From positions 1 to 64,000 of the forward strand of contig NZ_SGXC01000003.1 of the NCBI RefSeq assembly GCF_004216695.1: a DNA stretch of 64,000 bases, read 5' to 3'. The position numbers were made by a program, and so were the translations under genes. This document shows, piece by piece, positions 48,537 to 57,968 of the stretch. Within the stretch, counting starts at the first letter, position 1, and each line of letters starts with the position of its first letter. The DNA is from Pigmentiphaga kullae. Its GTDB lineage: Bacteria; Pseudomonadota; Gammaproteobacteria; Burkholderiales; Burkholderiaceae_B. The notes under the pieces are model-generated. The model searched no databases, had not been told where the DNA came from, and was given only the letters and a program-made list of their open reading frames with translations.

Positions 48537-48586
48537 ATAACTCGAATTACCGGTTTTCCAGTTTGAATATACAAAAATAAACCGTT

Positions 48587-48614
48587 TTGACGGATCGAAG
48601 GGCTTGCTTAGAGT
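48587..48614 (+). promoter_or_regulatory. candidate promoter for the yeiH-like gene, TTGACG-N16-TAGAGT
   Basis: TTGACG (48587-48592) and TAGAGT (48609-48614), 16-base spacer, 31 bases before ATG 48646. The AT-rich block just upstream (48541-48590), with GGTTTTCCAG and AAACCGTTTT near-repeats, is where the divergent LysR regulator would bind. Confidence 0.5.
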
Positions 48615-48645
48615 GGAGGGCATTCATTCCAGAAGTTATTAGCTT

Positions 48646-49737
48646 ATGCCGAATTCGTCTGCTACCCACGTCGCCGCCGCCGGCCATCCCCCCCGGGGCA
48701 AGGCCGGATTCTTCAGGCAGGCGGCCCCCGGTCTCCTGCTGGCCTCGGCCATCGGGGTCGCCGCGATGGGGCTGGCGGGCTGGGATTTCTTCGCCAGCCG
48801 GGGGTTCAGCGCGCTGACGCTGGCCATCGTGCTGGGCATGCTGGTGGGCAACACCGTCTATCCACGCATTGCCGCGCCCAGCGCGGTGGGAGTGGGAGTG
48901 GCCAAGCAGACTCTGCTGCGCGCGGGCGTCATCCTGTATGGCCTGCGCCTGACCTGGCAGGACATAGGCGGCGTCGGCGCCGCGGGCGTGGCCATCGACG
49001 CGGTCATGCTGCTGTCGACCTTCGGCCTGGCCTGGCTGGTGGGCACGCGGGTGTTCAAGCTCGACCGGACCTCGGCCTGGCTGATCGGGGCCGGCGGCTC
49101 CATCTGCGGCGCGGCCGCGGTCATGGCGACCGCGCCGGTGCTGCGCGCCAAGGCCGACCAGGTCGCGGTGGCGGTCGCGACCGTGGTGGTGTTCGGCACG
49201 GTGTCGATGTTCCTCTATCCCTTCCTGTACGAGCTGAACCAGCAGTGGGGCCTGATCCCCGGCGGCACGCACGGCTTCGGCGTCTACGTCGGCTCCACGG
49301 TGCACGAGGTGGCCCAGGTCATCGCCGCGGCCCGGGCAGTGGGAACCGAGGCGGCCGACACCGCGGTCATCGCCAAGATGGTACGCGTCATGATGCTGGC
49401 CCCGTTCCTGCTGGCGCTGTCCGCCTGGCTGGCCTGGGAATGCGCGCGCGGCAAGGCCGAAGGCAAGGGCGAGGGCAGCGGCCTGTGCATCCCCTGGTTC
49501 GCCGTGGGCTTCATCGCCATGGTCGTGTTCAATTCGCTGGTGGCCATTCCCGACTGGCTGATGTCGGCCGCGATCGACTTCGACACTCTGTTGCTGGCCA
49601 TCGCGATGGCCGCGCTGGGGCTGACCACCCACGTCGGCGCCATTCGCCGCGCCGGGCTGCGTCCGCTGCTGCTGGCCGGACTGCTGTTCGTCTGGCTGGT
49701 GGGGGGCGGGGCGCTGGTCAACGCGCTGATCGGCTAG
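48646..49737 (+). CDS. yeiH: YeiH/UPF0324 family inner-membrane transporter
   Basis: 363-residue polytopic membrane protein with about ten hydrophobic segments and the family motifs GMLVGNTVYPRI, KQTLLRAGVILYGLRLTWQDI, IGAGGSICGAAAVMATAPV and YVGSTVHEVAQVIAAAR. The family is annotated as putative sulfate or sulfonate exporter; substrate is not proven. A divergent LysR gene and a well-formed promoter suggest inducible expression, perhaps by a sulfur compound. Full-length for the family. Confidence 0.87.
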   Translation: MPNSSATHVAAAGHPPRGKAGFFRQAAPGLLLASAIGVAAMGLAGWDFFASRGFSALTLAIVLGMLVGNTVYPRIAAPSAVGVGVAKQTLLRAGVILYGLRLTWQDIGGVGAAGVAIDAVMLLSTFGLAWLVGTRVFKLDRTSAWLIGAGGSICGAAAVMATAPVLRAKADQVAVAVATVVVFGTVSMFLYPFLYELNQQWGLIPGGTHGFGVYVGSTVHEVAQVIAAARAVGTEAADTAVIAKMVRVMMLAPFLLALSAWLAWECARGKAEGKGEGSGLCIPWFAVGFIAMVVFNSLVAIPDWLMSAAIDFDTLLLAIAMAALGLTTHVGAIRRAGLRPLLLAGLLFVWLVGGGALVNALIG

Positions 49738-49860
49738 GGCGCCGTTGCGCAAGCGCCCAAGGGACGGGTATCCCGCTGCGGCGATGCCGGCGCGGGTTAA
49801 AATCGCGCTTTTCGACGCTCGCCCGCTGCCCCGGCACGCCGGGTGCCCGCAAGGTCCCAC

Positions 49861-50388
49861 ATGTCCAGTTCCCCTTCTTCCTCTTCTTCCCAGGCGGTGC
49901 AGATCGGCATCGTCATGGGGTCTTCCAGCGATTGGGAGATCATGAAGCATGCCGTCGTCGTGCTCGACGAGTTCGGCGTGGCGCATGAAACCCGCGTGGT
50001 CTCGGCCCACCGCATGCCGCTCGACATGGTCGAGTACGGTGCCGAGGCCACCCGCCGGGGCCTGCGCGCCATCATCGCGGGCGCCGGCGGCGCGGCCCAC
50101 CTGCCGGGCATGCTGGCGGCGCTGACGCCGGTACCGGTGTTCGGCGTGCCGGTGCCGTCCAAGTACCTGCGCGGCGAGGATTCCCTGCTTTCCATCGTGC
50201 AGATGCCCAAGGGCGTGCCGGTCGCCACTTTCGCCATCGGCGAAGCCGGGGCCGCCAACGCGGCGCTGCACGCGGTGGCCAACCTGGCCTGTACCGATCC
50301 GGCGCTGCGCAAGAAGCTCGAGGCCTTCCGCGCCCGCCAGACCGAGGCTGCCCGCGCGATGGCGCTGCCGCCGGGGGGCCAGGCATGA
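49861..50388 (+). CDS. purE: N5-carboxyaminoimidazole ribonucleotide mutase
   Basis: 175-residue PurE class [17 protein letters not shown] (about 14-29), VSAHRMP with the active-site His, and [17 protein letters not shown]. It rearranges N5-CAIR to CAIR. ATG 49861 was chosen; an in-frame GTG at 49843 is possible. A poly-Ser linker opens the protein. The stop overlaps the purK ATG by four bases, so PurE and PurK, consecutive in the pathway, are coupled. Confidence 0.95.
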   Translation: MSSSPSSSSSQAVQIGIVMGSSSDWEIMKHAVVVLDEFGVAHETRVVSAHRMPLDMVEYGAEATRRGLRAIIAGAGGAAHLPGMLAALTPVPVFGVPVPSKYLRGEDSLLSIVQMPKGVPVATFAIGEAGAANAALHAVANLACTDPALRKKLEAFRARQTEAARAMALPPGGQA

Positions 50389-51560
50389 GCGACGGCAAGC
50401 AGGCGCGCGTGGTGCAGCCCGGCGGCTGGCTGGGGCTGCTGGGCGGCGGCCAGCTGGGCCGGATGTTCTGCCATGCCGCGCAAAGCATGGGATATCGCGT
50501 GGCGGTGCTGGACCCGATCGCCGATTGTCCCGCCGGCGCGGTGGCCGACCTGCACATCCGTGCCGGCTACGACGACGAGGCCGGCCTGGCGCAACTGGCC
50601 GAGCGCTGCTCCGCCGTCACCACCGAATTCGAGAACGTGCCGGCCGCCAGCCTGGAGCAACTGGCCCTGCGCTGCCAGGTCAGCCCGGCCGCGGGGGCGG
50701 TGGCCATCGCCCAGGACCGCATCGCCGAGAAGGGCTACATCGCCTCGATAGGCGTGCCCGTGGCGCCCTATGCCGAGATCCGCTCCGAGGCCGACATCGA
50801 CGCGGCTTCCGCCTCGCTGTATCCCGGCATCCTGAAGGCCGCGCGGCTGGGCTACGACGGCAAGGGCCAGGCCCGGGTCGAATCGGCCGAACAGGCCCGC
50901 GCCGCGTTCGCCTCGTTCGGCAGCGTGCCGTGCGTGCTCGAGGCCAGGCTGCCGCTGGAGTTCGAAGTTTCCGTCGTGGTCGCGCGCGGCTTCGATGGCG
51001 AAGTGGTGACCTATCCCGTTTCCGAAAACGTGCACCGCGACGGCATCCTGGCGATCTCGACCGTGCCGTCGCCGCGCGCCTCCGAGGACATCGTGCGCCG
51101 TGCCCGCGCGGCGGCCTTGCAGGTCGCGGCCGGGCTGGAATATTGCGGCGTGCTGTGCGTGGAGTTTTTCGTGCTGCCGGGCGAGCGCCTGATCGTCAAC
51201 GAGATCGCGCCGCGGCCGCACAACAGCGGCCACTACAGCATCGACGCCTGCGTCACCAGCCAGTTCGAGCAGCAGGTACGGGTGCTGGCGGGCCAGCCGC
51301 TGGGGTCCTCCGATCCGCTGGCCGCATCGGTCATGCTCAACATCCTGGGCGACATCTGGTTCCAGGCGGGCGAACAGGCCGCCGAGCCGGCCTGGGGCCG
51401 CGCCCTGCAGGCGCCCACCGCCAAGCTGCACCTGTACGGCAAGACGGAGGCGCGCCGTGGCCGCAAGATGGGCCACGTGACCTGCCTGGGCGCCGACCGG
51501 GTCCAGGCCGAGCGCAGTGCCGCGCAGGTGGCGACGGCGCTGGGCATCTCCTATCCGTGA
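50385..51560 (+). CDS. purK: N5-carboxyaminoimidazole ribonucleotide synthase
   Basis: 391-residue ATP-grasp enzyme: [16 protein letters not shown] at the start, [27 protein letters not shown], and metal-binding [18 protein letters not shown]. It carboxylates AIR with bicarbonate and ATP to N5-CAIR, the substrate for PurE. The ATG overlaps the purE stop (ATGA). The following Sua5 gene starts four bases after its stop. Confidence 0.95.
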   Translation: MSDGKQARVVQPGGWLGLLGGGQLGRMFCHAAQSMGYRVAVLDPIADCPAGAVADLHIRAGYDDEAGLAQLAERCSAVTTEFENVPAASLEQLALRCQVSPAAGAVAIAQDRIAEKGYIASIGVPVAPYAEIRSEADIDAASASLYPGILKAARLGYDGKGQARVESAEQARAAFASFGSVPCVLEARLPLEFEVSVVVARGFDGEVVTYPVSENVHRDGILAISTVPSPRASEDIVRRARAAALQVAAGLEYCGVLCVEFFVLPGERLIVNEIAPRPHNSGHYSIDACVTSQFEQQVRVLAGQPLGSSDPLAASVMLNILGDIWFQAGEQAAEPAWGRALQAPTAKLHLYGKTEARRGRKMGHVTCLGADRVQAERSAAQVATALGISYP

Positions 51561-51564
51561 TCGA

Positions 51565-52560
51565 ATGAGCGCGCGCATCCTGCCGCCCACGCCCGACGCC
51601 ATCGCACAGGCGGTGGCGCTGCTGCGGGCCGGGCAACTGGTGGGCATGCCCACCGAGACGGTCTACGGCCTGGCCGCCGACGCCTCCGACGCCGAGGCGG
51701 TCGCGCGCATCTTCGCCGCGAAAGGCCGGCCCAACGATCATCCCGTCATCGTGCACGTTGCCGCCGGCGCCGACCTGTCGCGCTGGGCCGCGAGCATGCC
51801 GGACGCCGCCCGCCGGCTGATGGACGCGTTCTGGCCCGGACCGCTGACGCTGATCCTGCCGCGCGCCGCCGGCGTGCTGGATGCCGTCACCGGCGGGCAG
51901 GACACGGTGGGACTGCGCTGCCCCTCGCATCCTGCCGCCCAGGCCCTGCTGGCAGCGTTCGGCGGCGGCCTGGCCGCGCCGTCGGCCAACCGCTTCGGCC
52001 GGGTCAGTCCGACCACGGCTGCCCACGTGGCCGACGAATTCGGCGATGCGGTGCCGCTGGTGCTCGATGGCGGGCCCTGCGAGGTCGGCATCGAATCCAC
52101 CATCGTCGACGTATCCACGCCGGTTCCCATCCTGCTGCGGCCGGGCCATGTCTCGGCGCTGGCGCTGTCCGAGGCGCTGGGCGGCGCCGTGCTGACCCGC
52201 GCCCAGGTGGACGCGCAGCGGTCGGTGCCGCGCGTGTCGGGATCGCTGTCGGCGCACTATGCGCCGCGCACGCCGCTCAGGCTGGTGGACGCCGGCCGGC
52301 TGGCGGATGAGGTCGCGGCCGAGACGGCGCGCGGCCGCTCGGTGGGGGTATGGTCCCGGCAAAACCCGGGCGGCGCGGCCTGCTGGCTGGAGGCGCCCGC
52401 CGATCCGGAGCGCTATGCGCAGGCGTTGTACGCGACCTTGCGCGACCTGGACGGCAAGGGAGTGGATGTCCTGCTGTTCGAACAACCGCCCGCGGCGCCC
52501 GCCTGGACGGCGGTGCGCGACCGCCTGGGACGGGCGGCCGTGGGGTCGGGCCAGGCCTGA
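51565..52560 (+). CDS. L-threonylcarbamoyladenylate synthase, Sua5 type
   Basis: 331-residue protein with a YrdC domain (about 8-205; LRAGQLVGMPTETVYGLAADA, KGRPNDHPVIVH, APSANRFGRVSPTTAAHV) plus the C-terminal Sua5 domain (about 225-331, after SGSLSAHYAPRTPL), so it is the long Sua5 form and not the short TsaC. It makes threonylcarbamoyl-AMP from Thr, bicarbonate and ATP, the first step of t6A37 tRNA modification. Third gene of the purE-purK-sua5 run; ATG 51565. Confidence 0.9.
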   Translation: MSARILPPTPDAIAQAVALLRAGQLVGMPTETVYGLAADASDAEAVARIFAAKGRPNDHPVIVHVAAGADLSRWAASMPDAARRLMDAFWPGPLTLILPRAAGVLDAVTGGQDTVGLRCPSHPAAQALLAAFGGGLAAPSANRFGRVSPTTAAHVADEFGDAVPLVLDGGPCEVGIESTIVDVSTPVPILLRPGHVSALALSEALGGAVLTRAQVDAQRSVPRVSGSLSAHYAPRTPLRLVDAGRLADEVAAETARGRSVGVWSRQNPGGAACWLEAPADPERYAQALYATLRDLDGKGVDVLLFEQPPAAPAWTAVRDRLGRAAVGSGQA

Positions 52561-52561
52561 T

Positions 52562-53344
52562 CTACTGCTTGCGCGCGTAGGCGAACCAGCCCGCCGACTG
52601 GCCGCTGTTGGTGGCCATGATCAGCAGCAGCGGCTGCTTGTCCGTTTCCGTCAACCGTATCGCCACGCCCTGCATGCTGGCGCCCGCGTGCTGGCTCAGG
52701 CAGTTCGTGGCGCTGCCGAACGAGAAGGTCGTGGTCGCGTAGTTCTTGCCCGACGAGGCCTTGGCCAGCTTGCCATTGATGCTGCACGTGTCCGGTCTGC
52801 CGCTGACCTGCGAGTTGGCCGAGAAATCGCCGTTGGACTGGATGGTGAACGTCACGGACGAACTGCTGATGCTGTCGCGGCCGGTCCATGTGCCGGCGTA
52901 GTTGGCCAGGTCGAAGGCGTCGTTGTACTGGCTGCTGAAGCTGGACGAGAAGGTCACGTTCTGGCCCAGGTTGCCGTCGAAGCTGGCCGCGCTGGTGACC
53001 GTGCCGGTCAGGTTGGCCGTCTCGACCGTGGTGTCGCCGGTGCCGAAGGTCTTGCCCGTGCCGGTGAAGGCCTTGCCGTTCAGGGATCCGGTGCCGCGCG
53101 TCATGCGCCGGACCTGGCTGAAGCCCTCGCTCCAGGACATGGCCCACAGTTCGTTGCTGGGCGTGACCAGCATGCTGAGCGACAAGGTGTCGCTGGTGAG
53201 GTTGCCGGTCCAGATGCCCTGCGCGTCGCTGTTGCCGCCGCCTCCATCGCCGCCGCCGTTGTCGTCGTCGCCCGAGCCGAAATAGCCGTTGCAGGCGGTC
53301 AGGGACAGGGCGCAGAGCAGGGCGAGGACGGTGCGACGATGCAT
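52562..53344 (-). CDS. putative lipoprotein of unknown function
   Basis: 260-residue secreted protein with a lipoprotein signal (residues 1-18, lipobox LTAC with Cys18). After a Gly/Asp-rich linker (about 22-38) it is rich in Ser, Thr and aromatic residues with alternating pattern (IWTGNLTSDTLSLSMLVTP, GTWTGRDSISSSSVTFTI), suggesting two related beta-sheet domains opening with a WTG motif. No known family was recognised. It converges tail to tail with the Sua5 gene, one base apart, and is followed upstream by the flavin reductase on the same strand. Confidence 0.75.
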   Translation of the reverse strand: MHRRTVLALLCALSLTACNGYFGSGDDDNGGGDGGGGNSDAQGIWTGNLTSDTLSLSMLVTPSNELWAMSWSEGFSQVRRMTRGTGSLNGKAFTGTGKTFGTGDTTVETANLTGTVTSAASFDGNLGQNVTFSSSFSSQYNDAFDLANYAGTWTGRDSISSSSVTFTIQSNGDFSANSQVSGRPDTCSINGKLAKASSGKNYATTTFSFGSATNCLSQHAGASMQGVAIRLTETDKQPLLLIMATNSGQSAGWFAYARKQ

Positions 53345-53367
53345 GGAAAGCCTGGCGGGTAAGGGGT

Positions 53368-53883
53368 TCAGGGAATCTTGCGCGGCCGCTGCGGCGTCAG
53401 GTCGAAGCCGCCGGCATGGAACACCAGCGGCATGGCGTCGGTGTGGCGGCAGTGCTCGACTTCGCCGACGAAGATGCAGTGGTCGCCTTCGCGATACCTG
53501 CTGCGGTTATAGCATTCGAACCAGGCCGTGCAGCCGTCGATCAGCGGGGCGCCGTGGCGGCCCGGCCGCCAGGTGACGTGCGCGAAGCGCTCGGCCGGAT
53601 GGCCGCGCGTGGCGAAGCGCCGGGCGACGTCGATCTGGTCGGCCGCCAGCACGTTCACCGCGTAGTGGCCGGCCGCCTCGAGCACCGGCAGGGATCCGGA
53701 GGTGAGCGACAGGCTCCACAGCACCAGGGGCGGGGACAGCGACACCGAATTGAATGAGCTGACCGTCAGGCCGACCGGTTGCCCGTCGGCACCCATGGCG
53801 GTGACGACCGTCACGCCGGTGGCGAAGCGGCCCAGGGCGGAGCGAAAGGCGGTGGAATCGAAATCCGGAAGAGCTGCGGGCAT
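53368..53883 (-). CDS. flavin reductase family (FMN-binding split barrel) protein
   Basis: 170-residue FMN-binding split-barrel protein: FRSALGRFATGVTVVTAM, GLTVSSFNSVSLSPPLVLWSL, FAVNVL-like YAVNVLAADQ and DHCIFVGEVE. Such proteins supply reduced flavin to two-component monooxygenases or act as oxidoreductases themselves. No monooxygenase is adjacent. ATG 53883 gives the usual family length; the frame is open to an ATG at 53946, two bases below the DUF72 stop, which would add 21 residues. Confidence 0.87.
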   Translation of the reverse strand: MPAALPDFDSTAFRSALGRFATGVTVVTAMGADGQPVGLTVSSFNSVSLSPPLVLWSLSLTSGSLPVLEAAGHYAVNVLAADQIDVARRFATRGHPAERFAHVTWRPGRHGAPLIDGCTAWFECYNRSRYREGDHCIFVGEVEHCRHTDAMPLVFHAGGFDLTPQRPRKIP

Positions 53884-53947
53884 CCAGGGGGAGCGCTGAC
53901 GCACCCGGGTGCGGGTCGCGTGGCTGATGTTGCTGTAAACCCTCATT

Positions 53948-55033
53948 CTATCCGGGCGGCGCGGAGCGTGTCGCGATTTCCCCTGCCAGCAGCTCGAGCG
54001 TCAGCGGCGCGCTGCCCTCGGCCTTGTTATTGGCCACGATCCAGGCCGGCTGGCCCGATGCATGCGCGGCCAGTGCGGCCTCGGCCAGCACCCGCCGCGT
54101 TTCCGGGTCCTGGACCTGGATCTTGTCGAAGGGCGAGAAACGCGCCTTGGCCGCTTCGTAGCGCTGGCCCGCCAGCAGGCTCCAGCGCACCACCAGCGGA
54201 CCGGGGCCGGTGGCGGCCACGGCCTGCATCTGGCGCGCCGCCGACGGCATCCGCGCATGGATGGCCACGCAGTAGCGCACGCCGCGCTCGGCCAGCATCT
54301 TCATCATGCGGGGCGTGACCGCCTGCGGATCGCGGAACTCCACCGCGTAGAAGGGGCGTTCATGGCCCTGCGAGGCGGGCAGCGGCGGCAGCGCGGCCAG
54401 GAAGGCCGACAGGCGGGCCACCCAGCCGGCGGGATCGCCCAGGATCTCGGGCGGCAGCGGCGAGAACTGGAACACCAGCGGGCCCGCCTTCGCGCCCAGC
54501 CCTTCCAGGCAAGGCGTGACGAAATGGTCGGTGGCCAGGACCGGATCCAGGAAACTGGGGTTGGGGCCGGCCGGCGCGCCGCGGTCGTCGCGCAGCACGG
54601 CATCGGTCACCAGATTGGGCGCCTTGACGACGAAGCGAAAGCCCGCCGGCACCTGGTTTGCGTAATGGGCGTATTGCTCGGCGCTCAAGGGCGCGTAGAA
54701 GGTGCGGTCCAGGCTGACGCTGTTGAGCAGAGGGTGCGAGGAGTAGGCGGGCAGGCCCTCGCGCGACAGCAGGGATTCGCTGGCCTTGGCCCCGTAGACG
54801 ATGCCGTTCCAGCCGGCGAAGGCCCACGACGAGGTGCCCAGATGCAACTGCCCGGGCATCGCCGCGCCCAGCTGCCGCAGCGTATCGGGGTGCTCGGCGG
54901 CCGGAACGGTCTTGGTCCGGCTCTTGGCCTTGGCCGGCTGCGGGGCGGGGGCGTCGCCGAAGAACGAACGCTGCGCGCCGTCTTCGCCGTCCACCGGCTC
55001 GTCCGGATCGGGAGACGGGTCCTGCGGGATCAT
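53948..55033 (-). CDS. DUF72 domain protein (YecE family)
   Basis: 361-residue protein of the DUF72/YecE family: LHLGTSSWAFAGWNGIVYG near residue 63, VPAGFRFVVKAPNLVTDA, VFQFSPLPPEIL and IVANNKAEGSAPLTLELLA. The family has a TIM-barrel fold and no established activity. A Lys/Pro-rich N-terminal extension of about 55 residues precedes the domain. Seven bases separate its ATG from the pdxH stop. Confidence 0.85.
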   Translation of the reverse strand: MIPQDPSPDPDEPVDGEDGAQRSFFGDAPAPQPAKAKSRTKTVPAAEHPDTLRQLGAAMPGQLHLGTSSWAFAGWNGIVYGAKASESLLSREGLPAYSSHPLLNSVSLDRTFYAPLSAEQYAHYANQVPAGFRFVVKAPNLVTDAVLRDDRGAPAGPNPSFLDPVLATDHFVTPCLEGLGAKAGPLVFQFSPLPPEILGDPAGWVARLSAFLAALPPLPASQGHERPFYAVEFRDPQAVTPRMMKMLAERGVRYCVAIHARMPSAARQMQAVAATGPGPLVVRWSLLAGQRYEAAKARFSPFDKIQVQDPETRRVLAEAALAAHASGQPAWIVANNKAEGSAPLTLELLAGEIATRSAPPG

Positions 55034-55040
55034 GCGGCGG

Positions 55041-55676
55041 TCACGGCGCCAGGCGCGCGATGCGCCAGCCCCCTTCGGGCAGGGCGCGATAGACCAGGCG
55101 GTCGTGCAGGCGGGATGGCCGGCCCTGCCAGAACTCGATGGCATCGGGCACTACGCGGTATCCGCCCCAGTGCGCGGGCCGCGGGGGATGCTCGCCCAGT
55201 TCGGCCAGCAACTGGGCTTCGCGCGCGCGCAGCACCTCGCGGTCGGGAATCTCGGTGCTCTGGTCCGACGCCCACGCACCGATGCGCGAAGCCAGCGGCC
55301 GGCTGTGGAAATAGGTGTCCGATTCCTGGTCCGAGGTCGGTTCCACGCGGCCCTCGATGCGGATCTGCCGTTCGTGCACAGGCCAGAAGAACAGCAGGCT
55401 GGCATAGGGCAGATGGGCCAGGTCCCGCCCCTTGCGCGAACGGTAGTTGGTGTAGAACACGAAGCCGCGTTCGTCGTAGCCCTTGAGCAGCACCGTGCGC
55501 GCGGCCGGGCGGCCGCGTTCGTCCACGGTGGCCAGCGCCATGGCGTTGGGGTCGGGCAACTGGTCGGAGACGGCGCGGCCGAACCAGGCCCCGAACAATT
55601 CGAACGGCGAGGCGGGTGCATCGGCTTCCAGCAAGGCGCCCTGCTGGTAGTTCTGGCGGATGTCGGCGATGGACAT
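55041..55676 (-). CDS. pdxH: pyridoxamine/pyridoxine 5'-phosphate oxidase
   Basis: 211-residue Pdx[15 protein letters not shown] start, [35 protein letters not shown] for FMN binding, and the C-terminal signature [20 protein letters not shown] ending WRIARLAP. It oxidises PNP/PMP to pyridoxal 5'-phosphate with FMN. ATG 55676 fits the family start. Confidence 0.95.
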   Translation of the reverse strand: MSIADIRQNYQQGALLEADAPASPFELFGAWFGRAVSDQLPDPNAMALATVDERGRPAARTVLLKGYDERGFVFYTNYRSRKGRDLAHLPYASLLFFWPVHERQIRIEGRVEPTSDQESDTYFHSRPLASRIGAWASDQSTEIPDREVLRAREAQLLAELGEHPPRPAHWGGYRVVPDAIEFWQGRPSRLHDRLVYRALPEGGWRIARLAP

Positions 55677-55707
55677 GATCGACGGAAAGAAAGGACTCCA
55701 GCCTTCA

Positions 55708-56352
55708 CTATACCGGGTTGCCGCCGCCTTCCCCGGGCGGGGCGGCCAGCCGGTGCGCGAGACGTTCGAGCGCGCGGTCGCGTATCCCGTGGGTGCGCAG
55801 CGCCCGAGCGGTGTCCAGCACGTAGTCCACGCAGGCGCCGTAGCGGCCATGGCCCTGGCGGATGGCCGCCAGCAGCTCCGTTTCCTGCAATCCACCGGCA
55901 TAGCCCGTGCCGCGCCGGTCGATCACGAAGGCCAGCGCGTCGACAGGGCCCTGGGCGGTCTCGCAGCGCAGCCAGCGGGGCAGGTAGGAGCCCATCATCA
56001 TCTCGCGTTCCCACAAGGCGGCGAAGACGGGCCGGACGTCGGCGGCGGCGATGCGCAGCGCGAAGCCCCGGCAACTGCCGCCGCGGTTCAGGCCGAACAC
56101 CAGTCCCGGCGCGGACAGCGTGCCGCGATTGATGCGCGACCACAGGCACAGCGAACGATGGTAGCCGCGCACGACCGCCTGGCGCCGTTCCTGCAAGGGG
56201 AAGCCGGCATTCCAGATGAGCGAGCCGTAGGCGTACAGCCAGACGTCGTCGCGCGGCCGCCAGGCGCTCAGGGCCGCGTCGATCGAGGCCTGGCGCTGGG
56301 CTTCGGTAAGCAGCAGCGGGTGGTATTCGGGGGGAAACGTATCGGGGGACAC
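55708..56352 (-). CDS. chaC: glutathione-specific gamma-glutamylcyclotransferase, ChaC family
   Basis: 214-residue ChaC-like protein: the substrate loop [16 protein letters not shown] (about 38-53), [20 protein letters not shown], and a catalytic-type glutamate within [12 protein letters not shown]. It would split glutathione into 5-oxoproline and Cys-Gly. It lies 31 bases upstream of pdxH on the same strand and is divergent from the amidohydrolase across the 56442-56480 palindrome. Confidence 0.88.
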   Translation of the reverse strand: MSPDTFPPEYHPLLLTEAQRQASIDAALSAWRPRDDVWLYAYGSLIWNAGFPLQERRQAVVRGYHRSLCLWSRINRGTLSAPGLVFGLNRGGSCRGFALRIAAADVRPVFAALWEREMMMGSYLPRWLRCETAQGPVDALAFVIDRRGTGYAGGLQETELLAAIRQGHGRYGACVDYVLDTARALRTHGIRDRALERLAHRLAAPPGEGGGNPV

Positions 56353-56441
56353 GCGGCGTTCGGAAAAGCGGCAGATACCTTCATTTTAGGGCCGGCCCGC
56401 GCCGGGCCGGAAACGGGGCTGGGGGAAACGATAGGATTTCA

Positions 56442-56480
56442 CTTGCAATCGATAGCATTATAAATGCTATCGATTGCAAG
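56442..56480. promoter_or_regulatory. perfect 39-bp palindrome (18+3+18), candidate operator
   Basis: CTTGCAATCGATAGCATT, ATA, AATGCTATCGATTGCAAG: two perfectly complementary 18-base arms around three bases, 27 bases before the amidohydrolase ATG at 56508. The centre contains TATAAA, which could be the -10 box, so a bound repressor would block it. A short TATCGATA occurs again just downstream (56488-56495). No T-run, so it is not an intrinsic terminator. Confidence 0.7.
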
Positions 56481-56507
56481 AAGTTCGTATCGATAAAAGG
56501 AGAGGGG

Positions 56508-57950
56508 ATGGAACGCAGAAGCTTCATGAAGGCCGCCGCGGGCGCGGCCACCGTCTGGCCGGGTTGGGCGGCGTCGGCCGCTGCGGTGGATCGCCCCGTC
56601 CGCCGCGATTTCCTGGTGCGCGGCGGGTACGTCGTTTCCATGGATGCCCGCCTTGGCGACATGCCGATGGCCGACGTCCTGGTCGTGGATGGCCGCATTG
56701 CCGAGGTCGGCCGCAATCTGTCCGCGCCGGCGGGCGCAGCGGTCATCGACGGCACCGGCATGATCGTGTCGCCCGGATTCGTGAACGGCCATATCCACCT
56801 GGCCCAGACCATGCAGCGCGGCGTGTCCACGGAGCACACCTTCGCGGACTACTACAGCACCCTGGTGCTGAAGTATTCCAATCGCATGGGCCCGGACGAC
56901 GTGCGGCTGGCGGAGTACGTCGGCGCGCTGGAGCAGATGTCGCTGGGTACCACCACGCTGATGGACTGGAACCGCGAGGCCATGACGCCCGAGCACGCGG
57001 AAGCGGCGGTGGACGGCCTGCTGGACTCCGGCGTGCGGGCCATCTTCGCCTATACGATCGCCGCCCGCACGCCGCAGGGCTCGGATGCGCCGCTGCGCCG
57101 GATGCTGGACCACGCGCGTGCCCTGCGCGTCGGGCGGCTGTCGTCCGACCACGGGCGCGTGACGCTGGGCGCCTGTCTGCCCGGACCCGACTTCATGCCG
57201 CTGGAGCCCGCCTTTGCCGACATGCGCATGCTGCGCGACCTGCAGGTCCTGACTTCCTTCCACTGTGCGGCGCCCATCTATGCGCTGCGCAAGAAGGGCC
57301 TGATCGGCACGCTGGCGCAGCAGGGCCTCCTGGACGGCCGGCTGCAACTGGTGCATGCCAACGATCTGGATGCCGACGAGTTCCGGCTGGCGGCCGACCG
57401 GGGCGCCTGCCTGGTCAGCACGCCCGAGGCCGAGCTGCATTGCGGCCACGGGCATCCGGCGATCTGGAAGGCCGCGCGCGCCCATGTGCCCGTCAGCCTG
57501 GGAACCGATATCCCGTCGGCCTTCGGCGGCGGCATGATGACGCAGATGCGCACCGCGCTGGCCGCCGAGATCGCGCGCCTGAACGCGGAGTCGTTCGCCC
57601 GGACAGGCAAGGCGCCGGCCGCCAAGGCCGTCTCGGCGCGCGACATGCTGGATCTTGCGACGGCCGGCGGCGCCAAGGCATTGGGGCTGGGGGACGTGAC
57701 GGGCTCCATCACCCCGGGCAAGCGGGCCGACCTGCTGCTGATACGCAGCGACAGCGTTGCGACCGCCCCCATGCTGGACCCGGTCGGCACGCTGGTGTTG
57801 CAGGCGACGCCCGCCGACATCGATACGGTCATCGTGGACGGCCGCGTGGTGAAGGCGGGCGGCCGCATGCTGGATCCCGGGATCGAGCCGGCGGCACGCG
57901 AGTTGCGCCTGCGCGCCCTGCGCATGGTGCAGCGGGCGCAGCAAGCGTAG
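56508..57950 (+). CDS. Tat-exported amidohydrolase (TrzA/AtzA-like fold), catalytic Glu replaced
   Basis: 480-residue metal-dependent hydrolase of the cytosine-deaminase/chlorohydrolase group, with a twin-arginine leader (MERRSFMKAAAGAAT) indicating folded export. Metal ligands: His95 and His97 (NGHIHLAQ), His252 (SFHCAAPI), with His283 (LVHAND) and Asp334 (LGTDIPS). In typical deaminases His252 is followed three residues later by a catalytic Glu; here it is Ala255, so the chemistry may differ. The C-terminal composite sheet (ITPGKRADLLLI) is normal. Start ATG 56508 follows GGAGAGGGG. A strong palindrome lies upstream. Confidence 0.8.
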   Translation: MERRSFMKAAAGAATVWPGWAASAAAVDRPVRRDFLVRGGYVVSMDARLGDMPMADVLVVDGRIAEVGRNLSAPAGAAVIDGTGMIVSPGFVNGHIHLAQTMQRGVSTEHTFADYYSTLVLKYSNRMGPDDVRLAEYVGALEQMSLGTTTLMDWNREAMTPEHAEAAVDGLLDSGVRAIFAYTIAARTPQGSDAPLRRMLDHARALRVGRLSSDHGRVTLGACLPGPDFMPLEPAFADMRMLRDLQVLTSFHCAAPIYALRKKGLIGTLAQQGLLDGRLQLVHANDLDADEFRLAADRGACLVSTPEAELHCGHGHPAIWKAARAHVPVSLGTDIPSAFGGGMMTQMRTALAAEIARLNAESFARTGKAPAAKAVSARDMLDLATAGGAKALGLGDVTGSITPGKRADLLLIRSDSVATAPMLDPVGTLVLQATPADIDTVIVDGRVVKAGGRMLDPGIEPAARELRLRALRMVQRAQQA

Positions 57951-57968
57951 AAGCGGGCCGCAGGGGCC

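Noticed and set aside
56442-56480. Palindrome as an intrinsic terminator
   Set aside because: No T-run follows, it lies upstream of a gene start with a -10-like centre, and no gene ends into it.
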